DNA of 64,000 nucleotides from JANQJA01 sp040880285. Lineage in GTDB: Bacteria; Pseudomonadota; Gammaproteobacteria; Pseudomonadales; Azotimanducaceae. Made by a program: the position numbers and the translations under genes. The stretch's first letter is position 1. Each line of letters opens with the position of its first letter. Below are positions 25,869-35,207 of the stretch, in pieces. The DNA is taken from assembly GCA_040880285.1 (NCBI GenBank), contig JBBDIT010000007.1, positions 62,001-126,000 of the forward strand, read 5' to 3'. The notes beneath the pieces were generated by a model. That model was not told the DNA's origin. It made no database searches and saw nothing but the letters and a program-made list of their open reading frames with translations.

Positions 25869-27206
25869 TTGCTCGCTGACAATGCCCAGGACCTCATATG
25901 GACCGCTGACCTTGAGCTCAACTTTACCTACTGCAGCCCTGCAGCGCTTCGCATTATGGGGTACAAGCCGGATGAAATGATCGGCAGATCGATATTCTTC
26001 CCACTGTTGTCTGAGCGGGATGCCGAAGATTACCGTGAAATCATTACCCGGGAATTGCTCCCTGGGACAGACGAAGTCGCGGAGCCCAGACACACATTTG
26101 AGAACGTACATTTCAGGAAGAAAGACGGCGCCCTGGGATGGATCGAGTCAAACGTGTCGCTACTTCGCGACGATGACGATCAAGTCATTGGAATCGTCGG
26201 CAATACACGTGATGTCTCTGACCGGATTGACGCCGAAACACGGGCAAGGGAAGTGGCTGACCAGCTAAGGCAAGCCCAGAAAATCGACTCGATCGGGCAG
26301 CTGGCCGGAGGTATCGCCCATGACTTCAATAATATGCTGGTGGCGATACAGGGCTACAGCGATCTCGCCGGAAAACATAAATCCACACCTCACGATGTCA
26401 AACGATATGTTTCCGAGATCAAGAAAGCCGCGATACGTGCAGAAAATCTCACAAGGCAGCTCCTGACATTCAGCCGACGACAGGCAATGGAGAGCAAGCC
26501 GGTCTGCATCAATTTGTTGTTACGTGATCTCCAGGACATGTTGTCTCGCCTGATTCCTGCAAACGTCAGCGTTAAACTGAAATTAGACGAAACGGACTAC
26601 GAGATCCTCGGCGACAGTGGCCAACTGGAACAATTGATTGTCAATCTTTGCGTCAACGCCAGGGATTCAATGCCATCAGGTGGCAACCTGACCATTTATT
26701 CAAAAGAGGTCCGCGTTACCGCAGAAGAAGCCTCGACCCACCCTAATGCAGTTGCTGGAGAGTATATCTGTCTGAGTGTCCAGGACAATGGTAGTGGGAT
26801 GGACGTCGAGTTACAAAAACGAATTTTCGAACCTTTCTTCACGACCAAAAAAGAGGGGCAAGGCACGGGCCTTGGGCTGTCTGTCGTGCATGGCATTGTA
26901 GTTGAACACGGCGGCTTTATCACCGTGGATTCCGAAGAAGGTGCGGGAACTACCGTCAATGTCTACCTGCCGAAATCTGATAACGTAAGCAGTATCAGAT
27001 CGCTGATTGAGCTCAACGATCCAATGCCCGGTGGCAAGGAGACGGTTCTTGTCGTAGAAGACGAAGAGCAGGTCCGGGACCTTGCGACACTGGTCCTTTC
27101 ACAGGCAGGTTACACTGTGCTGACAGCAGCAGACGGAATGCTAGGGTGGGAACTGTTTTCCTTGCCCAACAGGAAAATATCGCTCTTATCGTCTGTGACG
27201 TGGTGA
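25869..27206 (+). CDS. Hybrid sensor histidine kinase, 5' part (PAS-HisKA-HATPase-REC N-terminal half), frameshifted
   Basis: This is the N-terminal 445 residues of a hybrid kinase. A PAS domain covers about residues 1-115, with no membrane segment. The phospho-acceptor helix has AGGIAHDFNNML with the H-box histidine near 157. The ATPase has the N-box NLCVNARDSM, G1 DNGSGMD and G2 GTGLGLSVVHGIV. A receiver domain starts at TVLVVEDEEQVRDL and then breaks: after GWELF the frame runs into 15 foreign residues and a stop. One missing T in the TTTT run at 27156-27159 would restore the frame to the next ORF. The 5' end is also poor, with no ATG before the PAS domain; the frame opens at 25830. Confidence 0.8.
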   Translation: MLADNAQDLIWTADLELNFTYCSPAALRIMGYKPDEMIGRSIFFPLLSERDAEDYREIITRELLPGTDEVAEPRHTFENVHFRKKDGALGWIESNVSLLRDDDDQVIGIVGNTRDVSDRIDAETRAREVADQLRQAQKIDSIGQLAGGIAHDFNNMLVAIQGYSDLAGKHKSTPHDVKRYVSEIKKAAIRAENLTRQLLTFSRRQAMESKPVCINLLLRDLQDMLSRLIPANVSVKLKLDETDYEILGDSGQLEQLIVNLCVNARDSMPSGGNLTIYSKEVRVTAEEASTHPNAVAGEYICLSVQDNGSGMDVELQKRIFEPFFTTKKEGQGTGLGLSVVHGIVVEHGGFITVDSEEGAGTTVNVYLPKSDNVSSIRSLIELNDPMPGGKETVLVVEDEEQVRDLATLVLSQAGYTVLTAADGMLGWELFSLPNRKISLLSSVTW

Positions 27207-28183
27207 TGCCCAATATGGGAGGAAGGCAACTCCTACGACTCGTCAGGGAAGTCGACGACTCGATTCCCTTTGTGTTTACGAGCGGTTATGTGGGCGGTCC
27301 AGACCCAAAGAATTTCGCAGAACGCTACGACGTCGAGTTCCTGCAAAAACCGTTTTCCGCCGCCAGTCTCCAGCAATTGGTGCGCACTACGCTTGATTCG
27401 CGTAGCCAACGCTTGTCACATCAACGCCTGGTCCTGGTGGTTGATGACAACGCCTCCATTTTGCACTTACTAGAGCTCGATATTAAAGAACTCGGTCACA
27501 GTATTGAAACTGCCACCAGCGGGGCAGAAGCAATCGAACTATGCAAGCGCAACGAGTTCGACCTCATATTTATGGATATCCAGATGCAGCCCATGGACGG
27601 CCATCAAGCGACCAGAATAATACGTGGTAACGCCGATACGACGGCGCGTATCTTTGGTTTGACCGCACATTACACCGAGGAAGAAAAGAAAGCATGCCTC
27701 GCCGCCGGGATGGACGATGTCATTACCAAACCAATTCACTTCGACAGGCTCGCAAATCTGGTCGGTGGCAAGCACCACGAAGACGGAACAAAACCCGAAT
27801 CCAAACCAATACCGGTATTCGACCTGGATGTTTCATTACATCTGGCCAATAATCGGACTGACGTCGCCGAAGAGATGTTCAAAATACTGATGAATAAATT
27901 GCCAGAAGACCAACAACTTATCAACGACGCTTTCACGGCAGATGATATGGATGCGTTCGGTCAACAAGTACACAAGTTAAACGGTGCAGTAAGATACTGC
28001 GGTGTACCCGCTCTTTCCGAGGCAATTAATCGACTTGAGACGCTCACCAAAAATTGTGAACTCGACGACATCGAGTCGTGTCTCAATGATGTCAACAACA
28101 GTATTGACGAGCTACAGGCATGGCGAGACTCAAATCCCAATCCTTTCCAGATTCACAGGATGGAGAACGGCCTCTCAGGTTGA
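27146..28183 (+). CDS. Hybrid sensor histidine kinase, 3' part (REC C-terminal half-REC-HPt), frameshifted
   Basis: Continues the kinase in another frame. LIVCDVVMPNMGG gives the phospho-acceptor aspartate of the first receiver and FLQKPFS its lysine. A second complete receiver follows (LVLVVDDNASILHLL, FMDIQMQPMDG, DVITKPI). The C-terminal 110 residues are an HPt domain with VHKLNGAVRYCGVPAL, whose histidine is in the same setting as in BarA. The true N-terminus of this part is created only by the frameshift. If it is translated alone it would still be a receiver-HPt relay module. It overlaps the convergent asparaginase gene by nine bases. Confidence 0.8.
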   Translation: MGTVFLAQQENIALIVCDVVMPNMGGRQLLRLVREVDDSIPFVFTSGYVGGPDPKNFAERYDVEFLQKPFSAASLQQLVRTTLDSRSQRLSHQRLVLVVDDNASILHLLELDIKELGHSIETATSGAEAIELCKRNEFDLIFMDIQMQPMDGHQATRIIRGNADTTARIFGLTAHYTEEEKKACLAAGMDDVITKPIHFDRLANLVGGKHHEDGTKPESKPIPVFDLDVSLHLANNRTDVAEEMFKILMNKLPEDQQLINDAFTADDMDAFGQQVHKLNGAVRYCGVPALSEAINRLETLTKNCELDDIESCLNDVNNSIDELQAWRDSNPNPFQIHRMENGLSG

Positions 28184-28675
28184 AACAAATACATTCCGGG
28201 ACAAATCCTTTTTCACACGCGCGGCATCGAATATACATCCATTCATGGCGATATAGACACCGGCAGGTAAGACCTGCACCGCGCCAAAAGCCATACCCAG
28301 GTTAAACATCGCATCGGTCCGCGCAAAACGCGCCGGGGCTAGCGCGCCGGTCATTACAATGACCTTATCCTCAATACCGGTAAGCGCGGCAGCTGTGACC
28401 GTCATCGTATCGGTACCATGGGTGATAATAATCCGCTTGCAGGCTGATTCAACGACGGCGTGACGAATTGATTCGCGGTCTGCATCGGTCAATTCGAGAC
28501 TATCCTTCCGCAGCAACTCAGACAGTTCAAATGGTCGATTGACTTCAGATTGCAGCAACATTTGACCAACAATGGAATCGCCTACCTCGAACTCACTCTT
28601 GGCATCGAAGTATACCTTGTCCAGTGTTCCCCCGGTCGTGAGGACCAGAATTTTCTCTTCCAAATTAATCATCAT
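28175..28675 (-). CDS. Short asparaginase-domain protein
   Basis: A 166-residue single-domain protein corresponding to the N-terminal, catalytic half of type I/II L-asparaginases. Both threonine motifs are present: LTTGGTLDK near the start and ITHGTDTM near residue 83. The small C-terminal domain of classical enzymes is absent. Short proteins of this type are found in many gammaproteobacteria, so it may be complete by family standards. The ATG-ATG pair at 28675/28672 has AAGAGA just before it; the frame stays open to 28696. Confidence 0.8.
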   Translation of the reverse strand: MMINLEEKILVLTTGGTLDKVYFDAKSEFEVGDSIVGQMLLQSEVNRPFELSELLRKDSLELTDADRESIRHAVVESACKRIIITHGTDTMTVTAAALTGIEDKVIVMTGALAPARFARTDAMFNLGMAFGAVQVLPAGVYIAMNGCIFDAARVKKDLSRNVFVST

Positions 28676-28822
28676 TCTCTTGGCCTTAACCACCACTCAC
28701 GTATTACAATCCAAAAGTTCCCATGTTGCTAGCGGACTGGCGCGATATACATATAGCCTCCCCCAGCATACTTTAATCCATCCGAATTGATTGGTCGGAG
28801 GATCACAGCCATTAATAACTTC

Positions 28823-29143
28823 ATGGATCGAATGAAGCGGATTGGCCCGTTACGCAACATGCTGCATGGTCTCGCGCTGTTATATATTCTCATTTTACCG
28901 TTCTCATCACCGGCACGGGTGTTGGAGGGCTGGGGGCTACTCTTCGGCGGCATAATTCCTGCTACAGCACCACTAGTTTTCATCGTCATGATGTTTGACG
29001 TCATGATGTGCCAAATCATGAAAGGCGATGCCGATCAGACGCGAAGCAGCGAACTCAACTTCACCATCAAATTACACCTGCTGCTCGGATTTACCCTGCT
29101 TGCACTCTGGCTATACTCTTTCAGGTCGGTACTGCTTTTTTAG
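28823..29143 (+). CDS. Hypothetical inner-membrane protein
   Basis: About 106 residues with three hydrophobic segments (MLHGLALLYILILPF, GIIPATAPLVFIVMMFDVMM and LHLLLGFTLLALWLYSF). No family is recognised. The ATG at 28823 is the first in frame; GGAGGATC at 28797 would better fit a start about 14 bases upstream at a non-ATG codon, so the start is uncertain. It lies alone between two genes on the opposite strand. Confidence 0.55.
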   Translation: MDRMKRIGPLRNMLHGLALLYILILPFSSPARVLEGWGLLFGGIIPATAPLVFIVMMFDVMMCQIMKGDADQTRSSELNFTIKLHLLLGFTLLALWLYSFRSVLLF

Positions 29144-29253
29144 CCGGCTGGAGATATAACCTATGATCTGCAGAAATTTCGCCTCGTCGGGTGATCCTGA
29201 AGCCAATCAGGCAGATCAACGCCGAAATATCACGACCAGGCGATGAGAAATTT

Positions 29254-29290
29254 GAAGATCGCGTCAAAGTGGACGGTCCACGCGATCTTC
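29254..29290. repeat. 10-bp perfect inverted repeat between convergent genes
   Basis: GAAGATCGCG at 29254-29263 pairs with CGCGATCTTC at 29281-29290 around a 17-base loop that can itself pair weakly. It stands between the ends of the membrane protein gene and the MFS gene, where a two-way transcription stop would be expected. There is no T tract on either strand, so it is not a classical intrinsic terminator. Confidence 0.5.
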
Positions 29291-29298
29291 GTGATGGG

Positions 29299-30663
29299 TT
29301 AACCCGTACTCTTACCCCTTTCGTGGGAATCTCCCGGCAACCTGTCCATCTTCGAAAGCCCTGGAAACAACCGGGTCCAGAGTAGTGTAACCCCTATCGT
29401 TGCCGCACCCCCGAATATGACTGCCGGCACTGTACCAAACCAGGCCGCGGTAACTCCGGATTCAAACTCCCCCAGTTCATTGGAAGCGCCAATAAATACA
29501 GCGCTGACCGCACTGACACGTCCGCGGATTTCATCCGGCGTCTCCAGTTGTACCAACATGTGACGAATGTATACGCTCACCATATCACCTGCGCCCATGA
29601 CAATGAGTGCAGTCAGAGACAGGAAAAAACTGGTCGAGATCCCGAAAACAATAATTGCGAGACCGAAGATACCAACGCCGGCAAACAACCAGGCACCAAC
29701 CTTGCGAGTAATCGGGAAAAACGCCAGGAATGCAGCGGTGACAGCCGCGCCAATTGCAGGCGATGTTCGCAACACTCCGAGACCCTCGGGACCAACGTGC
29801 AGAATGTCCGCTGCATAGACAGGTAACAGTGCCACAGCGCCACCAAACAATACTGCGAACAAATCGAGGGAAATTGCACCGAGGATAACGGGTTTGGAGC
29901 GCACAAATCGTAAACCTTCCATTACTGTATGCCAATTAGCCGGCTCCGGCGCCCTGACGACCGCGGGGAGTTTGACAAGACACATCATCAATACGGAAAA
30001 AAACAGGATGACAGCGACCATTCCATAGACGGTGCCAGGACCAAACACATATAACACGCCCCCAACAGCAGGGCCCGCAATGGTTGCGACATGTGAGGTT
30101 GAGGAGTTGAGCGCAACGGCATTCGGGAAGGCGACCCGGGGCACGAGGTTTGGCGTAATCGCCTGGCTCGTTGGCATCGCAAATGCCCGCGCACACCCGA
30201 ACAGCACCAATATCGAAAATACCGGCCAGACCTCACCTATGCCGATAAAACTGTACATAAGGAGTAACAGGGCGCAGATCAGTTCGAGTGCGTAACAGAG
30301 CGTCAGAATCAGCCGCCGGTCAAACTTGTCAGCGACCTGCCCTGCTGGCAGCACTAAAATCACAAACGGCAGGAACTGGGCAAGACCAATGAGACCCAGA
30401 TCAAGCGGGTCGCCAGTAATCTCATATACTTGCCAACCGATTGCAACACTTTGCATCTGGACTGCCAGGGTCGTCAGGAAACGGGCGGCAACATAGAAGC
30501 GAAAATTGGTATAGTGAAGGGCGGCGCGGGACTCTGTAGCAATACTGTTGGTCAAGGCATCTGCTTCAGCAAAATAGCGAGCCGCAATGATAGCATCACA
30601 TCGACCGGACGATGTCAGATTACGCGGCCCGGTCTGTCGTAATCTGCTAGAATTTACCGGCAT
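29299..30663 (-). CDS. MFS exporter, EntS/MFS_3 type
   Basis: A 454-residue transporter with about 12 membrane segments. FLTTLAVQMQSVAIGWQVYEITGDPLDLGLIGL and PAGQVADKFDRR near the N-terminus are typical of the enterobactin-exporter-like family. Its gene is divergent from the TonB receptor with only a short gap, which could point to a siderophore or small-molecule link, but this is inference. The N-terminal 35 residues before ALTNSIATES look unlike the family; a TTG near residue 37 may be the real start. Confidence 0.85.
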   Translation of the reverse strand: MPVNSSRLRQTGPRNLTSSGRCDAIIAARYFAEADALTNSIATESRAALHYTNFRFYVAARFLTTLAVQMQSVAIGWQVYEITGDPLDLGLIGLAQFLPFVILVLPAGQVADKFDRRLILTLCYALELICALLLLMYSFIGIGEVWPVFSILVLFGCARAFAMPTSQAITPNLVPRVAFPNAVALNSSTSHVATIAGPAVGGVLYVFGPGTVYGMVAVILFFSVLMMCLVKLPAVVRAPEPANWHTVMEGLRFVRSKPVILGAISLDLFAVLFGGAVALLPVYAADILHVGPEGLGVLRTSPAIGAAVTAAFLAFFPITRKVGAWLFAGVGIFGLAIIVFGISTSFFLSLTALIVMGAGDMVSVYIRHMLVQLETPDEIRGRVSAVSAVFIGASNELGEFESGVTAAWFGTVPAVIFGGAATIGVTLLWTRLFPGLSKMDRLPGDSHERGKSTG

Positions 30664-30707
30664 GCCACTTGTATTCGGTTAATAACAATAATGGAAGCTT
30701 GCCCGTC

Positions 30708-32951
30708 ATGACACTCATCTTGCGTATAGCCAGCCTCGGCTGCTTTATTCTGTCTCTCGCCGCCTTTGCAGAAGAATCTGTCGAGGTGTCGGACAAATCG
30801 ACCCAACATCGCTATCGGGAAGAACCGCTTCAATGGACTGCGATGTCCATCACCGTTATAAGTGCCGCCGAGATCGAGGAGACTTACCGACGTGACCTGA
30901 CCGACCTCGAAGGACTGGCCCCGGGATTGCTGGTAGACAGCCTCTCAAGCGTGCCCTATGGTGCGACCGTTGCACTTCGTGGGGTGGCTTCAAACAATGA
31001 GGGAATCAGTGCTTTTGCAGCCATACCCGTTAGCGTTGATGGCGTCTTCCTCGGCACGCATGCAAACCAGAACCAGGCGCTCTTTGATCTTGCCAGCGTC
31101 GAAGTCATTCGAGGATCCGGCGGTACTTTCCGGGGTGGCCCGGCGGCCGGCGGTAGCGTCAATCTGTACCGCACCAGGCCCAGCCGGGAACTCACCGCAC
31201 GGACTCGTGCCAGTTTCGGTGACTATAACCGCAAACGGTTTGATGGCGTCTTCACATTTCCGATTTTGGATAGTATGGCTGGAAAACTCTCGTTTAACTG
31301 GAAGCGAGGTAATGCGGAAACGATTATCAACCAGGACTCATTTCGCAAGGAGAATGAAGATCATTACTCGGCGGGCTCAGTGGCACTGATATGGCAAAGA
31401 CCAGACGGCAATTTCCTCCAGTACACCTATGATAGTGTGCAAGATAAATCAGATGTGCCAGCGCTCCTGAACCTGAGTGTCCCTGGCGACCTGTTATGCG
31501 ATACACAAAATCTTTGCTCTGAAGAAGGCAATGGAACCATTCCCGAGACCGGGAGTATTGGCCGGACCTCACAGAACTATTCCAATATACGCGAGTACAA
31601 TATCAATCAACATGCGCTTCACTTCGGCTTTGAGCTGGCGGGCCATGAGGTTAAGGGCATCATCGCGTCTCGAAAGTCAGACGAGGACTCCAATCAGGAC
31701 CTGGATGCAACCAGCGCTGATTTCTATTCAGTCACCCTGAACAGGAAGTATGAACAGGTCAGCCAGGAGTTAAGTGTATTTCGTCAGTTGACGCCCACGT
31801 TTTCCTATATGGTTGGGGCCTATTATTTGTCCCAGTCACTCGAGCAAAACCGATACGAGCTCTACATCCTGAATGTATTGTCAGATGCGGGCATCCTAGC
31901 CGTAACCGGGCCAGATGAAACCCGACACCTCTATACTCAACAAGAGACCCGCTTGCGCTCGGTGTTCGGCCAATTGGATTACCAGTTGAATGAGCAGTGG
32001 ACACTCGATGCGGGCGTCAAGTGGAATGAACTCGATCACGACTTCTATCATGTGGCGTCACTACCGGGAACCGCGAATGCGACGGAGATTGATACCTTTG
32101 AACCCGACGATGAAATCACCGGATCGATCGGGCTGGCCTACCGGGTTGATAATGATGCCAGCCTCTATTTCCGCTACTCTCACAGCGTCAGGCCGGGCGG
32201 TCACGATGATCAGGCCAATTCAGTCGACGGCGCCGAAATTGGTGAAGAAGACACAGACGCCCTGGAAATGGGAATCAAAACCCAATGGCTGGATGACCGG
32301 TTACGAATAAATTATGTTGTATACAGGAACAGCTACCGCAACAAGGCTGAACGCGTCACACAGGTAGCTTCCTCCGGAATGATTGAATCCGTCTTCTCCA
32401 ACGTTGCAACCATCGAAAACCGGGGCCATGAGATTGAAATCGAAGCAGTGCCTTTTGATAACCTGTCCTTCCGCGCCGCCCTTAGTCATATGAACGCCGA
32501 TTATGTCAATTATCGGGTCCCTGACCTGATCGACCCGGCCAATGCCATCGACAAGGAAACCTTGATTACACCTTTTTCACCTACTGATATGTTCCATTTC
32601 AGTGGCCGCTACTCGTTTCCGTACGGCGAGGGTACCGTTAGGCTCTATGCAGGCTATCGGTTTACAACCGAATACTGGAGTAACTCCGATGTTCCAACGG
32701 GCCGTATTGACAATTTTACCCTTCTCGATTTCTCAGCAGAATTTGAATGGCGAGAATGGACCTTCCGGTTGTTCAGCAAAAATGCCAATAGTAAACGGTA
32801 CTTGACCAACGTCAGTCGTATTGATGCGGCAAGGGTCGCATCCTTGCCATCAACCACCACCAGCGCCAGAGGCTTGATGACCACAGCGGAGGTCAACCAG
32901 CCAGAGTTTACCGGTTTTGAAGTGATTTATGTTCCACGATTCGGCCGGTGA
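30708..32951 (+). CDS. TonB-dependent outer membrane receptor
   Basis: A 747-residue active transporter. The signal peptide (residues 1-22, ending AAFAEES) is followed by a plug domain with LTDLEGLAPGLLVDS and VALRGVASNNEG, then SVEVIRGSGGTFRGGPAAGGSVNL. The rest is a 22-strand-like barrel with the conserved YRVDNDASLYFRYSHSVRPGG region. The C-terminus ends in FGR rather than the usual Phe, which is unusual. It resembles receptors for complex organic substrates rather than classical siderophore receptors. I chose the ATG at 30708, before the signal peptide; the frame opens at 30669. Confidence 0.88.
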   Translation: MTLILRIASLGCFILSLAAFAEESVEVSDKSTQHRYREEPLQWTAMSITVISAAEIEETYRRDLTDLEGLAPGLLVDSLSSVPYGATVALRGVASNNEGISAFAAIPVSVDGVFLGTHANQNQALFDLASVEVIRGSGGTFRGGPAAGGSVNLYRTRPSRELTARTRASFGDYNRKRFDGVFTFPILDSMAGKLSFNWKRGNAETIINQDSFRKENEDHYSAGSVALIWQRPDGNFLQYTYDSVQDKSDVPALLNLSVPGDLLCDTQNLCSEEGNGTIPETGSIGRTSQNYSNIREYNINQHALHFGFELAGHEVKGIIASRKSDEDSNQDLDATSADFYSVTLNRKYEQVSQELSVFRQLTPTFSYMVGAYYLSQSLEQNRYELYILNVLSDAGILAVTGPDETRHLYTQQETRLRSVFGQLDYQLNEQWTLDAGVKWNELDHDFYHVASLPGTANATEIDTFEPDDEITGSIGLAYRVDNDASLYFRYSHSVRPGGHDDQANSVDGAEIGEEDTDALEMGIKTQWLDDRLRINYVVYRNSYRNKAERVTQVASSGMIESVFSNVATIENRGHEIEIEAVPFDNLSFRAALSHMNADYVNYRVPDLIDPANAIDKETLITPFSPTDMFHFSGRYSFPYGEGTVRLYAGYRFTTEYWSNSDVPTGRIDNFTLLDFSAEFEWREWTFRLFSKNANSKRYLTNVSRIDAARVASLPSTTTSARGLMTTAEVNQPEFTGFEVIYVPRFGR

Positions 32952-33036
32952 AGCATACCAGTTGACGATGTCACAGCTATGGCAATTGGGCTAACATTCC
33001 CGCCATGAGAGAGGCTGAAACAAGTCGGGTGGTCTT

Positions 33037-34161
33037 TTGAAATTTGCATTCTGCCTGTATAAATACTTTCCTTATGGTGGATTGCAGCGCGACTTCCTGC
33101 GTATCGCACGGGAATGCCAGAGACGCGGACACACTGTCAAGGTCTATGTGCTAACCTGGCAGGGACCGGTACCTGATGATCTGGATGTCACCGTGGTGCC
33201 GATCACATCATTGTTCAATCATAATAAGTACCGCAAATTCAGTGACTGGCTCGTCGCCGAACTGGTCAGGAACCCCGTCGATCGCGTCGTTGGATTTAAC
33301 AAAATGCCACGACTCGATATCTACTATGCTGCAGATTCGTGTTACGAGGAAAAAGCGAAGACCCAGCGCGGACCTTACTACAAATTCCTGTCCAGATATC
33401 ACCATTTCGCCGAATACGAACGTGCTGTATTCGGGAGAACCAGCCCAACAGAAATATTAATCATCTCCGAAGCACAAAAGCCATACTTTATTGAACATTA
33501 CCGCACTCAAACCGAACGCATGCATACACTACCACCCGGTATTTCACGTGATCGAATCGCGCCACCCGATGGCCCGGAAATTCGCAGATCGAAGCGTGAA
33601 GAACTCGGCCTTACCTCCGAAGATAAACTCGTGTTACTGGTGGGTTCCGGTTTTATCAAGAAGGGACTCAAACGTGCAATTCTATCGGTCGCCGCTTTGC
33701 CACCTGAAGTCAAGGAAAAGACCCGCTTTATCGTTATCGGTGAAGACCGGACCGAGCCTTTTGATCGACTGATCAAGCGACTCGGGCTCAGTGATACAGT
33801 CAGTATCCTTGGTGGCACGGATGACGTGCCCGCGTTCCTGCTTGCTGGAGACCTGTTGCTGCACCCGGCATCCGATGAAAATGCCGGTATGGTTTTACTT
33901 GAAGCCATGGTTGCGGGTCTACCTGTATTAGCCACTGATAGCTGTGGGTATGGTCATTACGTCATCGAAGCTGATATGGGATGTCTGGTCCCCAGTCCCT
34001 TCCAGCAAGAAACGCTCAACGAAATGCTGCTGGACATGCTGGAACGCGATGACCGGGAGAAATGGGTCAGGAATGGTAAGGTGTTTGCGGAATCTGCTGA
34101 CATCTACTCTTTGCCGCAAAAGGCCGTCGATGTCATTGAGGAAGTCGCCAACCGTCAGTAG
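33037..34161 (+). CDS. waaG: LPS core glycosyltransferase, WaaG-like (GT4)
   Basis: Predicted to add the first hexose to heptose of the LPS inner core on the cytoplasmic face. The N-terminus (KFAFCLYKYFPYGGLQRDFLRIA) and the central motif PPGISRDR are characteristic of WaaG/RfaG, and the GT-B donor site has HPASDENAGMVLLEAMVAGLPVLAT with the paired acidic residues. The start is a TTG, placed where WaaG proteins begin. The last seven bases overlap the convergent acyltransferase gene. Neighbouring GT9 and GT2 genes support an LPS-core cluster. Confidence 0.88.
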   Translation: MKFAFCLYKYFPYGGLQRDFLRIARECQRRGHTVKVYVLTWQGPVPDDLDVTVVPITSLFNHNKYRKFSDWLVAELVRNPVDRVVGFNKMPRLDIYYAADSCYEEKAKTQRGPYYKFLSRYHHFAEYERAVFGRTSPTEILIISEAQKPYFIEHYRTQTERMHTLPPGISRDRIAPPDGPEIRRSKREELGLTSEDKLVLLVGSGFIKKGLKRAILSVAALPPEVKEKTRFIVIGEDRTEPFDRLIKRLGLSDTVSILGGTDDVPAFLLAGDLLLHPASDENAGMVLLEAMVAGLPVLATDSCGYGHYVIEADMGCLVPSPFQQETLNEMLLDMLERDDREKWVRNGKVFAESADIYSLPQKAVDVIEEVANRQ

Positions 34162-35090
34162 AACGATGCCTCCCCTTCGGGCCGGGTCTTGAATCGGCGG
34201 TGAAACCACCAGTACTGTTCCGGATATTTGCGAATAGCGCGTTCTGTCAACTCATTGACTCGGATCGCATCCGCCTCAAACGACGCCCCCGGGAAATCCT
34301 CAAGTGGTGGCAACATTTCGATTCGATAGGTTGCACCGCCATTCTCACGGTAATGGGCGAAGGGTATTACACTCGCCCCGGTTATTTTGGCAAGCCTGGA
34401 AGGTGCTGTCGTGGTTGCAGCCTCAATACCAAAGAAAGGCACAAATACTGAATTGCGCGCGCCGTAATCCTGGTCTGGACCGTACCAGACGATGTGACCC
34501 GCCTTGAGATTCTTGATGACGGCGCGGATATCACCCCTTTCAATCGTATGCGGGAACAGCCTCCCACGTCTTGAAGTCATCAGGAATTCAATGAGGGGAT
34601 TCTTGTTGGCGCGGTACATAACGTCGACCTGCGCTTCGCTCGCCATTAGCGCTCCGGCAATATCCAGCGTCGACATATGGACCCCAAGCAGGATGACGCC
34701 CCGCCCCTTTTTATGCGCCTGTTTCAAATGGTCGAGCCCATCAAAAGTGCATCGCGACAACACGCTGTCCCTTTGGCCCAGCCAGGAAATCGCCGTCTCA
34801 ATGATGCTCACGCCGCCTGATTTGAAAACAGCTTTTGCAAGCTTCTCAAACTCCGAGTCGTCCAGCGAGGGAAAACAGGATCGTAAATTTGCCTCTACAA
34901 TATGGCGGCGACTGCCTGCAATCCTGTATCCCAGCAAACCCAGGCCATTGCCAACCCGGATACGCCAGGCGTGCGGCAATCGCACCACGATCCAAAGACA
35001 ACCATAACCCATCCATACGGCCCAGTACCTGGGATGCAGGAACATGCTTGCCCGCATCTCTGAAACCGGTATTTGGCCTGTCCTGATCAT
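34155..35090 (-). CDS. lpxL: Lipid A late acyltransferase (LpxL/HtrB family)
   Basis: Transfers a secondary acyl chain to Kdo2-lipid IVA at the inner membrane. The H-x4-D catalytic motif is HMSTLD (His138-Asp143). RRGRLFPHTIERGDI and the end YWWFHRRFKTRPEGE are hallmarks of the family. The hydrophobic N-terminus acts as a membrane anchor. Start choices at 35090, 35057 and 35045 are all ATG. It is convergent with waaG and divergent from the GT9 gene. Whether it acts as LpxL, LpxM or LpxP cannot be told. Confidence 0.88.
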   Translation of the reverse strand: MIRTGQIPVSEMRASMFLHPRYWAVWMGYGCLWIVVRLPHAWRIRVGNGLGLLGYRIAGSRRHIVEANLRSCFPSLDDSEFEKLAKAVFKSGGVSIIETAISWLGQRDSVLSRCTFDGLDHLKQAHKKGRGVILLGVHMSTLDIAGALMASEAQVDVMYRANKNPLIEFLMTSRRGRLFPHTIERGDIRAVIKNLKAGHIVWYGPDQDYGARNSVFVPFFGIEAATTTAPSRLAKITGASVIPFAHYRENGGATYRIEMLPPLEDFPGASFEADAIRVNELTERAIRKYPEQYWWFHRRFKTRPEGEASFY

Positions 35091-35207
35091 AGCCGGATAT
35101 TATAGACGTTCAACATCCATGGATGTGAGGATTGAATTCGCACCTTATCGCGCTGCTTGCGGTAGTTTAGAATTGACCGATAACAAACAACACCGCGGGT
35201 ACCCCGT

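Noticed and set aside
27150..27165. Programmed -1 frameshifting in the hybrid kinase
   Set aside because: The zero-frame codons TTT-TCC do not form a good slippery heptamer for -1 re-pairing, so a one-base loss in the T run is simpler.
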